A stretch of DNA of 46,300 bases from positions 1 to 46,300 of the IMG/VR virus record IMGVR_UViG_3300048088_000032. One strand, written 5' to 3'. Position numbers and translations under genes: made by a program. A model generated the notes under the pieces. That model made no database searches and was not told the origin of the DNA. It saw nothing but the letters and a program-made list of their open reading frames with translations. Below, piece after piece: positions 1 through 6,737 of this stretch; positions within the stretch are counted from its first letter, which is position 1; every line of letters begins with the position of its first letter. The DNA comes from a virus.

Positions 1-382
1 CAGCGATGACGCTCGATAGAACGATTTGAGCAACCGTGAGGTCAATGCCGATCTTCGTCTTATCCTGGTCCGAAAGCGGCGATGCGTTGACGACGGCCAT
101 AACAGCCGGCAGCGCGGTCGAACCGAGAGATTTCAGGTCAGCGACGTTGACGCTGGAGCCTGCCGAGCAGACGGCGGCGACGACCGGGGAGGCTTCGGCA
201 AGTTTGGCCTTTGCGTCATCGCTTAGGCCGACAACGGCTTGCAACGATGCGATGGCAGTTTGGGTTGGCGGGCAAACCTGAGCGGCGACCTGCGCCGGAG
301 TTTGAACTGCGCCAGTGGTAGCGCAGCCAGAAATGAGCGCGACAAGGCCTGCCGCAAGAACGACACAGAATTTGGATTTCAT
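1..382 (-). CDS. Lipoprotein, truncated by window edge
   Basis: The frame opens at ATG 380-382 and is still open at base 1, so only about 127 residues are visible. The N-terminus is a classical lipoprotein signal: basic start (MKSK), hydrophobic core and a lipobox LISG|C followed by ATT. The mature part is Ala/Val-rich with two further Cys. An AGGA lies about 7 nt upstream of the ATG. The gene follows an intrinsic terminator (409-433) and is the last gene seen in the lysis/lipoprotein cluster. It is probably an outer- or inner-membrane anchored protein made late or as a lysogenic accessory. The specific role (spanin, superinfection exclusion) cannot be told from the sequence. Confidence 0.75.
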   Translation of the reverse strand, partial: MKSKFCVVLAAGLVALISGCATTGAVQTPAQVAAQVCPPTQTAIASLQAVVGLSDDAKAKLAEASPVVAAVCSAGSSVNVADLKSLGSTALPAVMAVVNASPLSDQDKTKIGIDLTVAQIVLSSVIA

Positions 383-408
383 GGAGATTTCCTAAGAGAA
401 TAGGCAAT

Positions 409-433
409 AAAAAACCCCGCGCTCGGCGGGGTT
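409..433 (-). terminator. Intrinsic terminator
   Basis: 8-bp stem 413-420 / 426-433 with a 5-nt loop. On the minus strand it is followed by six T and then ATTGCC. It ends the transcript of the HNH/AP2-type gene on its right, directly before the lipoprotein gene. Confidence 0.8.
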
Positions 434-450
434 CTGGTGGCGATGATTTA

Positions 451-1287
451 CTATCTAAACTGGTTTTTTCCTCGCCTCACTGGCTCTGTAAGAGCTCGCT
501 CGATGGGCCATCCCAGTTTTGTGACGCGCGTTCGAATATTACTCAAGCTAACTTCGGACCCTTCGGCGACTACACATAATGGCCGCAAACGTCCATCATG
601 CATGACCATGATCGTATTTCTTCTATTCAATGCCTGTTCGCGATCAGTGGCCCAGCGGCAATTGCCAGGCTCATAGTTGCCATTATTGTCATCTCGCTCA
701 ATGGAGTGTCGCAGCGATGGACGAGGCCCCATATCAGAGAGAAAGTTTGCGAAGTCATGCCACCGTTCGCACACTTTTATGCCGCGGCCGCCATATCTCG
801 CAAAATGCGGAACCGTTTTGTTTTCGCATCTGGAAAGCATTGCAGACCAGACGCTATATTCTGGCGACCGATTTCCTTTTCTTGTATGTCCGTGCCGATA
901 CCGATATACCGCCTTCTCTCGCGCGTAGCAACCGCACGATACGATGCGCCCCGATACCATATCGACCAATGAAGAATTTGACGTGTTCCCACAGGCACAT
1001 AGACATTTGACTACGCGCACCCTGCCATGTCGACTAACCGTATCATCAATGACCGTGAGCCGCCCGAATGTTTTGCCCAGCAGGTTTTTGTGTTTATCTT
1101 CAATGTGCGAACAGCCACAGGATCGGACCGCGCCGATATTCAGATTCGAACAGGTTACAACAGTAGTTTTCCCGCAGTCGCATTTGCATGTAATCGCACG
1201 GGCTCTACCCTTCTTTGTTTCCGGTCCAATTACTTCTAGGCTGCCGTAGCGGTTGCCGAGAGGTATGTTAAGCTTTGGGCTACCCAT
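451..1287 (-). CDS. HNH/AP2-type homing endonuclease-like protein
   Basis: 278 residues. The N-terminal half is a tandem duplication (about residues 10-60 and 70-120). Each copy has a G-x-L-x-V-I strand, a C-x-C-x-C cluster (C34/36/38; C95/97/99) and a closing C-G-C (C57/59; C118/120), which looks like two zinc ribbons. The C-terminal part (about 133-225) has the GGRGI-x-VCERW, [20 protein letters not shown] and NRR signatures typical of phage HNH/AP2 homing proteins. It would be a mobile DNA endonuclease with no structural role. It sits alone between two lipoprotein genes and is bounded downstream by a terminator. The start is ATG 1287; an upstream leader of about 105 nt carries a hairpin. 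Family assignment is from motifs. Confidence 0.7.
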   Translation of the reverse strand: MGSPKLNIPLGNRYGSLEVIGPETKKGRARAITCKCDCGKTTVVTCSNLNIGAVRSCGCSHIEDKHKNLLGKTFGRLTVIDDTVSRHGRVRVVKCLCACGNTSNSSLVDMVSGRIVSCGCYAREKAVYRYRHGHTRKGNRSPEYSVWSAMLSRCENKTVPHFARYGGRGIKVCERWHDFANFLSDMGPRPSLRHSIERDDNNGNYEPGNCRWATDREQALNRRNTIMVMHDGRLRPLCVVAEGSEVSLSNIRTRVTKLGWPIERALTEPVRRGKNQFR

Positions 1288-1392
1288 ATGTCGCTTCTCC
1301 AGTAAGTGACGGTGGTTAGAGGGCGGATCGGTATTGCAAGTACCTTTCCGCTCTCGCTATTTTAACACGAAACGTTCGTCATCCTAATTAGG
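1288..1392 (-). other. Leader of the HNH/AP2-type gene with hairpin
   Basis: Non-coding leader on the minus strand. Outer stem 1319-1327 / 1347-1355 (9 positions, one mismatch on the minus strand) encloses an inner 4-bp stem 1330-1333 / 1341-1344 with a 7-nt loop. It has a two-stem outline like the leader of the second homing endonuclease (19271-19351), but no pseudoknot partner is visible here. Function unknown. Confidence 0.35.
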
Positions 1393-1707
1393 TCACGGCG
1401 ATAGTTTGACGATGGCAGCAGCAGCTTGGGCTGCGGCTGTTGCGACGTTGGAAATGACCGCGCCTTGAGCCGTGACGGGCGCCGTAGCGCCTACGCCGGT
1501 CTCGTTGAAGTGGACCGTCACGACACCCTCAGCTGAGGTCGTCAGGTCAAAGGAGAGCGCGGCAATGTCCTTGGAGTTCAGCGCGAGGGCTTCGCAACAC
1601 ACCATGCGCTGCAAATTGGGCTCATAGAACGGCTTGACCGAGTAGGCGGCTTGCCCGGCGCAGCCACCCAATGAGCAGGCCAACAGTGCGATGGCTGGAA
1701 CTTTCAT
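1393..1707 (-). CDS. Small lipoprotein
   Basis: 104 residues starting at ATG 1707, whose A-T-G-A overlaps the stop of the upstream membrane-protein gene. The N-terminus has a short hydrophobic segment ending in a lipobox LGG|C (C16), so a lipid-anchored periplasmic protein is expected. A Cys pair lies at about residues 37-38, and the C-terminus is an Ala-rich amphipathic helix. Position beside a small membrane protein in the lysis side of the genome suggests a lysis or envelope role. It lacks the proline-rich character of typical Rz1 spanins. A longer frame exists upstream, but the lipoprotein signal and the coupling fix the start. Confidence 0.65.
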   Translation of the reverse strand: MKVPAIALLACSLGGCAGQAAYSVKPFYEPNLQRMVCCEALALNSKDIAALSFDLTTSAEGVVTVHFNETGVGATAPVTAQGAVISNVATAAAQAAAAIVKLSP

Positions 1708-1910
1708 GCTGTGGGAGCAGCCTTCGCCGCAGAGCGGGCCGCGACTGTCTGGCTGACCCAGTGCGCGCCGGCCACAATCAGCACGACGACAGCGCTTTGC
1801 ACATCGGCCGGAAGAGTCGCGTGAAACATGCTCGCGACATACGAAACTACGGGTGCGACTACGGCGCCGGCGCCGACTGCGGTTGCGGTGTTGATAGGGG
1901 TGGAATTCAT
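1704..1910 (-). CDS. Small membrane protein, holin-like
   Basis: 68 residues with two predicted membrane segments (about residues 12-29 and 39-60) separated by a short polar turn, and a small Ala/Lys-rich tail. It overlaps the upstream gene and the downstream lipoprotein gene by ATGA junctions, so the three are probably translationally coupled. Size and two-segment topology fit a class II holin or a related small membrane protein. A second holin candidate lies next to the lysozyme at 5246-5548, so the role is uncertain. Confidence 0.6.
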   Translation of the reverse strand: MNSTPINTATAVGAGAVVAPVVSYVASMFHATLPADVQSAVVVLIVAGAHWVSQTVAARSAAKAAPTA

Positions 1911-2479
1911 GCGTGCTCCTTCGATTTATGGCGAGCCTCGAGCTCGTCTGGAGAAAAGACAAAACCGTCCACGAATGGGAAGGCTTGCAACAGAAAGATT
2001 GGGCCTGTGATCGCATGCGCGCCGTGATTCTTCTCGCGGTGCAGATGCTTGTGCAGAACCAGCATCGCCTGCGCGCTATCGACGAAGGTCTCAGGCTTGG
2101 CCGGGTCAAAAGCCTCAAAATCAAAGCCGCGCCATTTGAAGAACAAAACAATCCAGTAAATCAAAAATCCTTCCACCGGAGCCATCTCGCCGGTCGGCTC
2201 CCACGTGTACGGATCAAGAACGGGCAGCTCCGTAACAGTCCCCATCGCGATGCCTTTGACGACATCCCACCGCACGGCGTTTTGAAATGCGTATTCAAGA
2301 AACGCGTGGTGATACTCGACATCTGATGCTTGCCCGGTGATGACGCAACGCAACCCGGCCCGTTTGCCGTTGCGCTTTGTCTTCAGGAACGTCTTGGATT
2401 CGGTGCGCGCGTCGTGGTCGGGGTAATAAACATCCTCGGAGACGGTGCCCCGATGTTCGTGTTCGTTTTCTACGGGCAT
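1907..2479 (-). CDS. Hypothetical protein with HNH-like His/Cys segment
   Basis: 190 residues from ATG 2479. The N-terminal third is charged. Residues about 45-60 read C-x2-G-x6-YHH and, near residue 140, LHKHLHRE; these His/Cys groups resemble a degenerate HNH or metal-binding fold, but no complete HNH motif is visible. A hydrophobic stretch (FLIYWIVLFFKW, around residue 105) may be buried or membrane-associated. The start is unusual: the T-run of a terminator hairpin abuts the ATG and there is no clear ribosome-binding site. An ATG at 2506 would place the hairpin inside the coding region. It overlaps the next gene by ATGA. Confidence 0.6.
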   Translation of the reverse strand: MPVENEHEHRGTVSEDVYYPDHDARTESKTFLKTKRNGKRAGLRCVITGQASDVEYHHAFLEYAFQNAVRWDVVKGIAMGTVTELPVLDPYTWEPTGEMAPVEGFLIYWIVLFFKWRGFDFEAFDPAKPETFVDSAQAMLVLHKHLHREKNHGAHAITGPIFLLQAFPFVDGFVFSPDELEARHKSKEHA

Positions 2480-2501
2480 AAAAAAGCCCGCAAACGCGGG
2501 C
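2480..2501 (-). terminator. Intrinsic terminator touching the next start codon
   Basis: 6-bp stem 2486-2491 / 2496-2501, 4-nt loop, then six T on the minus strand that run directly into the ATG at 2479. Confidence 0.7.
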
Positions 2502-2522
2502 CTCATAAGGAGTGAGATGGGA

Positions 2523-2807
2523 TCAGGTGACCTGGAGCAGGAACCACTTTCGATTCGTGGCGCCAGTGCTATCGGTGATTACGCATGCGATTTCGTAGGC
2601 AACGCCGGTAGTTCCACCCGATAGCCAGAACGCGACTCGTGTTCCTTCGATGACGCCCGCTTGAGATAGCGTGATGCCGGTCGGGACAGTGATCGTTGCC
2701 GTGATCAGCGTTGCGCTGGGTGCCAACTCAGCCGCCCATTCGAATGCATAGGGAAGGTTCGCTATCGGGTCTTTCGGCGAGATACGATTGTTTGGAAGGC
2801 CAACCAT
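2523..2807 (-). CDS. Small beta-sandwich protein, fibre-tail adaptor type
   Basis: 94 residues. The opening segment (SPKDPIANLPYAFEWAAEL) followed by alternating beta strands and FWLSGGTTGVAYEIACVITDSTG is the pattern of small immunoglobulin-like proteins annotated in phages as fibre-tail adaptors. Probably a virion accessory protein. It lies downstream of the 21-residue-repeat protein and is followed by a terminator. Start at ATG 2807. Family assignment is by pattern only. Confidence 0.6.
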   Translation of the reverse strand: MVGLPNNRISPKDPIANLPYAFEWAAELAPSATLITATITVPTGITLSQAGVIEGTRVAFWLSGGTTGVAYEIACVITDSTGATNRKWFLLQVT

Positions 2808-2832
2808 GGTTAGTTCCTGGCCACGTGGCCTG

Positions 2833-4275
2833 TTATCCGACTTTGAACACTCGCGTCTCGGGCGGCACGACGTATGTCCGTGTTTCGCCAGCGACCGTGA
2901 AAATGCGGTTCTCTGCGTAGACGTGGAAAACGGCCGGGTTGACGTCGGGCGACGCGATGACGCCAGTAGCGATGCAGACGTTAGGTTGCTGAGTGCTGGC
3001 CGCGGTGCCGACTATTGGCGCGAGAATAATCTCGCCCGTCGCGGATGATGTATTGGGCTGCTGAACGCTCGCTGCGGAGCCCGACACTCGAACAGCGCCG
3101 CTGGCCGAATCGGAATTGGCGGCCTGAACCGATGCAGCCGAGCCGGTGATGGCCACAACGCCCACTGTGAGCGATACGTTCTTGCCCTGCGTCGAAGCAC
3201 TCGAACCGGAGACAGCGACGCTGCCGGATGCAGAAGAAACGTTCGGCGCTTGGGTACTGGCGGCGCTGCCTTGCACGACGTTGCCGATCGCGCCCGAGGC
3301 ATTCGAGACGTTCGGCGCCTGGATGCTTGATGCTGCGCCAGTAAGCGCAACCGATCCCGATGCTGCCGAGACATTCGTCGACTGCAAAGACGAGCTTGAG
3401 CCGGACACACGAACAGAGCCAGCCGCGCTAGCAGTGTTAGGTGCCTGATTCGACGCTGCGGCGCCGCCTACAAGGACAGTCCCGACAGCAGCGCCGACAT
3501 TCTTCGCTTGGGCCGATGCCGCTGATCCAGATACCCGGATAGAGCCGGATGCCGACGAGGCATTGACGGCCTGCGCACTTGCCGACGATCCTGAAACTGA
3601 GATTGCGCCGGCAGCAGACGAGACGTTGGGCCCTTGTGTCGATGCGCCCGATCCAGTAACCGGACTGGAGCTTGCGAGATACTTGGCCGTCTGCAACGTG
3701 ATGTTGCAGAAATTCCCGGCGCCTGCGTTGACCGTCGTCAGCGTGACCGCCAAGGTAAGCGTCTGACTCGCGCTGTTCGCGCTATACGTGAGCGTCGTGA
3801 GGTAGTCAGAAGATGCGCCCGCCACAACGCCAGTGGGCGTGTGCGTAACCGCCGTAGCGCTGCCGTCAGACAGTGTGGCGACCAGCTTCGCCGTGGCAGT
3901 ATTCGCCCCGGTGTCGCCGCCGTACATCCCCCACGCAATGACAACTGTGCGTGTCGTGGTGTCGGCGGGAACGGTGAACTGAAACCCGTTTCCGACAACC
4001 GCCGAACCTGACGCCGGGGCAAAGATGCCATCCCCGCTAGTAGCGCTGGCAGTCGGCGTGCCATCTGTCCACGTAACGCTCCGTGCATCGGGTCCGTAGC
4101 CGCCAAGCGTAACGCCGGTTCCGATCGCGGTAGGCAGAGAAATGGTCGAGCCGCCGCCGCTCTTGCGGTTGACTGCGGTCCAGCTTTGCGGGAACTGAAT
4201 CCAGTCGGTCTGTGCGGGCGAACTGAGGTTGACGACGGATGAATTTACGACTGTGGAGCCGGATAGGCTTCCCAT
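2833..4275 (-). CDS. Repeat-containing structural protein
   Basis: 480 residues. Residues 1-205 form a beta-rich globular domain (many Gly, Thr and Val). Residues about 207-441 are eleven tandem copies of a 21-residue unit with consensus GSAASxQxPNVSSASGxVxVS; two copies carry small insertions. The C-terminus (about 448-480) has the AENRIFTVAGETRTYVVPPE arrangement of repeated R-x-F/Y-x-V strands seen at the ends of small phage tail proteins. Composition is almost free of charge across the repeats. It may form a fibrous beta-solenoid or a surface decoration. Placement between the adaptor-like protein and a conserved beta protein, near the lysis genes, supports a virion role. Function not recognised. 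Confidence 0.7.
   Translation of the reverse strand: MGSLSGSTVVNSSVVNLSSPAQTDWIQFPQSWTAVNRKSGGGSTISLPTAIGTGVTLGGYGPDARSVTWTDGTPTASATSGDGIFAPASGSAVVGNGFQFTVPADTTTRTVVIAWGMYGGDTGANTATAKLVATLSDGSATAVTHTPTGVVAGASSDYLTTLTYSANSASQTLTLAVTLTTVNAGAGNFCNITLQTAKYLASSSPVTGSGASTQGPNVSSAAGAISVSGSSASAQAVNASSASGSIRVSGSAASAQAKNVGAAVGTVLVGGAAASNQAPNTASAAGSVRVSGSSSSLQSTNVSAASGSVALTGAASSIQAPNVSNASGAIGNVVQGSAASTQAPNVSSASGSVAVSGSSASTQGKNVSLTVGVVAITGSAASVQAANSDSASGAVRVSGSAASVQQPNTSSATGEIILAPIVGTAASTQQPNVCIATGVIASPDVNPAVFHVYAENRIFTVAGETRTYVVPPETRVFKVG
2953..3657 (-). repeat. Eleven tandem 63-bp coding repeats
   Basis: In-frame repeats encoding the 21-residue unit of the structural protein. Copies diverge at third positions more than at the protein level; copies 6 and 10 carry insertions of two and four codons. 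Confidence 0.8.
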
Positions 4276-4295
4276 GTTCGCCCCCGGTTACTTCA

Positions 4296-4709
4296 TCATT
4301 GACCGTTGGTCAGCGTCCAACTCGAGATGACCACCTGCTGGCCGGTCGCGATGCTGGTCGTGCCGGTCAGGTTGAGGTCGGCGCCGGACGTGCCAACGCT
4401 GCCGTCAATCAGAGCCGTACCGCCAGAGGTCGTGAGGCGATACCAGGTGGCCGCAGTTCCCGCGCCGGCTCCTGCCGTTCCTGTGCCATTTGCGATCGCG
4501 CCGACCGTCAGCACGCCAGCGGATGCAGTGCCGAAGGTGGCTGCGCAGGCGTGCGTCGAAAGAGCAACCTGCGACGTGACCGCGGTGTCGGGCGATGCAG
4601 GCTGCGTGCCGCTGTACAGTGTGAGGACCGCCGATGCACCTGCCGCCGTCGAAATGGCAGTTTGTTGCGAGGTCTTCAGTGCAACCGAGTACTTCAGGTT
4701 CGATGCCAT
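4296..4709 (-). CDS. Conserved phage virion-associated protein
   Basis: 137 residues, Thr/Ala/Gly-rich and all-beta in appearance. It has the order LTLYSGTQPAS, FGTAS-GVLTVGAI, TAATWYRL, IDGSVGTSGADLNL, SSWTLTNG that recurs in a family of small phage structural proteins. Start ATG 4709, followed by an intrinsic terminator on its upstream side (4725-4747). Likely a minor virion or fibre-associated component. Exact position in the particle is not known. Confidence 0.6.
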   Translation of the reverse strand: MASNLKYSVALKTSQQTAISTAAGASAVLTLYSGTQPASPDTAVTSQVALSTHACAATFGTASAGVLTVGAIANGTGTAGAGAGTAATWYRLTTSGGTALIDGSVGTSGADLNLTGTTSIATGQQVVISSWTLTNGQ

Positions 4710-4724
4710 TCGGGCTCCAGAAAC

Positions 4725-4747
4725 GAAAACGCCCGCACTGGGCGGGC
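4725..4747 (-). terminator. Intrinsic terminator
   Basis: 6-bp stem 4731-4736 / 4742-4747, 5-nt loop, then a TTTTCGTTT tract on the minus strand. It lies between the lysozyme gene and the next virion gene. Confidence 0.65.
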
Positions 4748-4802
4748 TGGATGAGGTTTATGCGTGAGACGAATATTTGACGTTTATTCGTTTGACAGAT
4801 AT

Positions 4803-5249
4803 TTACGCGGGCATGACGCCGGTTTCCATGGCGGAGCACAGGCGCACCGCTCGAGCGCCCACTTGGCCATGCCAATCACTGGCCTTCATACCCGCCGCAG
4901 CGATGGCATACGAACCGCGTTGCATGGCCGCAAGCGTGTTCTTGAAGCCGAGTAACTTGCCGATACCGAGGTTGAAGCACATGTTCGCGACGACGCGTTG
5001 ACGAACGTCGTCAAGCTGGCGCCACCAAGGAAGGTTGCGATCCAGATTGGCGAACGTGTCGGCGATGTCTTGCTCGAGCAGTTGGGTGACCTGTGCTGGC
5101 GTCAGCGGGTAGGCCCAGTTCGACGGCAAAGGCTTGGCTTGCAGGTTGTGGCCGACGCCAGTTGTCTGAATGCCTTTTGTGTCCTTGTATGGCCAGTAGC
5201 GCACGCCTTCATCGCGGCGCAGTTCGGCCTCGAGAAGTGTGGTGTTCAT
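4803..5249 (-). CDS. Endolysin, T4-type lysozyme (GH24)
   Basis: 148 residues. It cleaves the beta-1,4 bond between N-acetylmuramic acid and N-acetylglucosamine to open the wall at lysis. The T4-lysozyme triad is present with exact spacing: E14 (LRRDEG), D23 (PYKDTKG) and T29 (IQTTGVGH). Length matches the family. No signal-anchor or Sec signal is seen at the N-terminus, so export would need the holin. The start at ATG 5249 overlaps the stop of the holin-like gene by ATGA. A longer upstream frame exists but is not homologous to lysozymes. Confidence 0.9.
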   Translation of the reverse strand: MNTTLLEAELRRDEGVRYWPYKDTKGIQTTGVGHNLQAKPLPSNWAYPLTPAQVTQLLEQDIADTFANLDRNLPWWRQLDDVRQRVVANMCFNLGIGKLLGFKNTLAAMQRGSYAIAAAGMKASDWHGQVGARAVRLCSAMETGVMPA

Positions 5250-5548
5250 CCTTGCCCCGGCCAGCGACCATGCATAAGACCCCAGACCGCCGCCGCAAAC
5301 GCGATGAACGGGCCAAACCACACAACCAGTTTCCGAAGCACCCGCCCGGTCGCTGTGAAGAACCCGATGCCACCCTTCGCGAGCTTCAGCAGCTCGACCA
5401 ACTCCTGAGTGTTCGACTCGACGCGTAACGTCGCCTCAGTGTTTGCTGATAGCTCGCCGCGCCAGTCAAAGATCTGTTGCTCGATCGTGCTCATGCGTTG
5501 CTCCAGGGCGGTGATACGGTCATCGCCGTGCGGGTGTGGATGGTTCAA
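5246..5548 (-). CDS. Holin-like protein with one membrane segment
   Basis: 100 residues. N-terminal His/Asp-rich stretch, a coiled-coil/amphipathic region (about residues 12-60), then one strongly hydrophobic segment (about 74-94, FGPFIAFAAAVWGLMHG) and a short basic tail. It immediately precedes and overlaps the lysozyme gene, the usual place for a holin. Single-segment holin-like proteins with a soluble N-terminal coiled coil occur in phages of this kind. Role inferred from position and topology. Confidence 0.65.
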   Translation of the reverse strand: MNHPHPHGDDRITALEQRMSTIEQQIFDWRGELSANTEATLRVESNTQELVELLKLAKGGIGFFTATGRVLRKLVVWFGPFIAFAAAVWGLMHGRWPGQG

Positions 5549-5565
5549 AGGAGAGCCCCGGAAAT

Positions 5566-5590
5566 GAAAAAAGCCGCTCGATGGCGGCTT
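5566..5590 (-). terminator. Intrinsic terminator
   Basis: 7-bp stem 5571-5577 / 5584-5590, 6-nt loop and six T on the minus strand. It lies just before the holin-like gene. Confidence 0.75.
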
Positions 5591-5640
5591 GGGTTGGTCT
5601 GGTCGTAGAAAATCCGGTCAATGGCGGCTTGCATTAGTGC

Positions 5641-5730
5641 TTGACATGCGTGGAAGCCGCATACTATTTGTTTTGAACACGATACAAACGCAATACACGC
5701 GCTAGAATAGGCGCCTCACATCCAAGGTAT
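5641..5730 (+). promoter_or_regulatory. Probable promoter region of the FkbM moron
   Basis: A consensus -35 TTGACA is at 5641-5646, with only weak -10 candidates 15-17 nt on. A good -10 (TAGAAT, 5703-5708) lies nearer the gene but without a clear -35. The ribosome-binding AAGG is at 5724-5727, 8 nt before ATG 5736. The region is AT-richer than its neighbours, as expected for an independently expressed moron. Confidence 0.45.
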
Positions 5731-5735
5731 TCGTA

Positions 5736-6737
5736 ATGAGCCAAAATACATATCAGGGGCATGCAGTTACGATCGGAGACAAGCCATACAAGATCCTTGG
5801 GGACGAGGGGTACATGAACGTGATTGGCGCTACGTTTGAGCCGGCAACTGTTCTTACCCTGCGCGCCCTATGTGATCAAGGCGATCATGCGCTCGACGTG
5901 GGCGCCAATATCGGCTTGACTGCGCTGGCGCTCTCGCAATATTGCGGAAAGGTCGTTGGCGTCGAGCCAGTTCCGAAGACGTTTAACTACCTCTCCAGCA
6001 ACGTCGCTGGGGTTGGGAATATTTCGATATTCAAGACAGCCCTCGGAAACTCGGAAGGCGAGATCAGAATGCAGGGGAACCCAGACTTCCTGGCCGGCTC
6101 CTTCATCGCGGACGAATACGAGATTGCGGGCTCCGACCACTTCACCGAATCAGTGCCGATCAAGCGCTTGGACTCCAGCATGTCCCACATGGGCCTGAAC
6201 CGGCTTGACTTTATGAAAGTGGATGTCGAGGGGTTCGAGTTGGAAGTATTCGAAGGTGGTCGGGAGACGCTTAACGATCTGCGCCCGATCGTCTATCTGG
6301 AGATGAATCACTGGTGCCTGAACGTTTTTCGCCGCATATCGATCCCGGAGTTCAGGGAAAGACTGCTTTCCGTGTTTCCGTATGTCTACGCAGTCGATCG
6401 TGGGGAGTACATCTCCTACCACGATGGCGAAAACAGCCACCATATCAACCATGAACATATCGTCCATGGGAAATATGCCAACCTGGTGGTCGGATTCGAC
6501 CGCGACAAAATACTCAACAAACTCGAGAAACTGAAAGCGACGTATCCTGCCCCCGTTGTTGCTCAAGCCCAGCCCGTAAACCCTAACGATGACCGAATCG
6601 AGGACTTGCGCCGAAAACTGGACGAAGCAAACGCTCTGTCACAGCGTTTGCTCGAACAGAACAAGGCATTGCTTGAATCTACGTCATGGAAAATTACGGC
6701 ACCTCTGCGGGCTATCTCAAGCGCCGTCAAACACTAG
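5736..6737 (+). CDS. FkbM-family methyltransferase (moron)
   Basis: 333 residues, on the strand opposite to the late genes. Residues 52-62 carry the SAM-binding LDVGANIGLTA motif, E77 the acidic residue after strand 2, and 161-168 KVDVEGFE, together the FkbM signature of O-methyltransferases acting on sugars or small molecules. The C-terminal 60 residues (about 272-333) are a coiled coil ending in LLESTSWKITAPLR, a tail common in bacterial polysaccharide glycosyltransferases. It may modify host O-antigen or capsule in the lysogen. Its TAG shares a CTAG with the stop of the tailspike gene. It has its own upstream promoter-like region, which fits acquisition as a separate cassette. Confidence 0.85.
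   Translation: MSQNTYQGHAVTIGDKPYKILGDEGYMNVIGATFEPATVLTLRALCDQGDHALDVGANIGLTALALSQYCGKVVGVEPVPKTFNYLSSNVAGVGNISIFKTALGNSEGEIRMQGNPDFLAGSFIADEYEIAGSDHFTESVPIKRLDSSMSHMGLNRLDFMKVDVEGFELEVFEGGRETLNDLRPIVYLEMNHWCLNVFRRISIPEFRERLLSVFPYVYAVDRGEYISYHDGENSHHINHEHIVHGKYANLVVGFDRDKILNKLEKLKATYPAPVVAQAQPVNPNDDRIEDLRRKLDEANALSQRLLEQNKALLESTSWKITAPLRAISSAVKH

Noticed and set aside
2517-2624. Plus-strand start with AAGGAG near 2508
   Set aside because: Only 35 codons, antisense to the adaptor-like gene; the AAGGAG is probably fortuitous.
2953-3657. CRISPR-like array
   Set aside because: The regular 63-bp repeats are in frame, code for a 21-residue unit, and have no distinct spacers.
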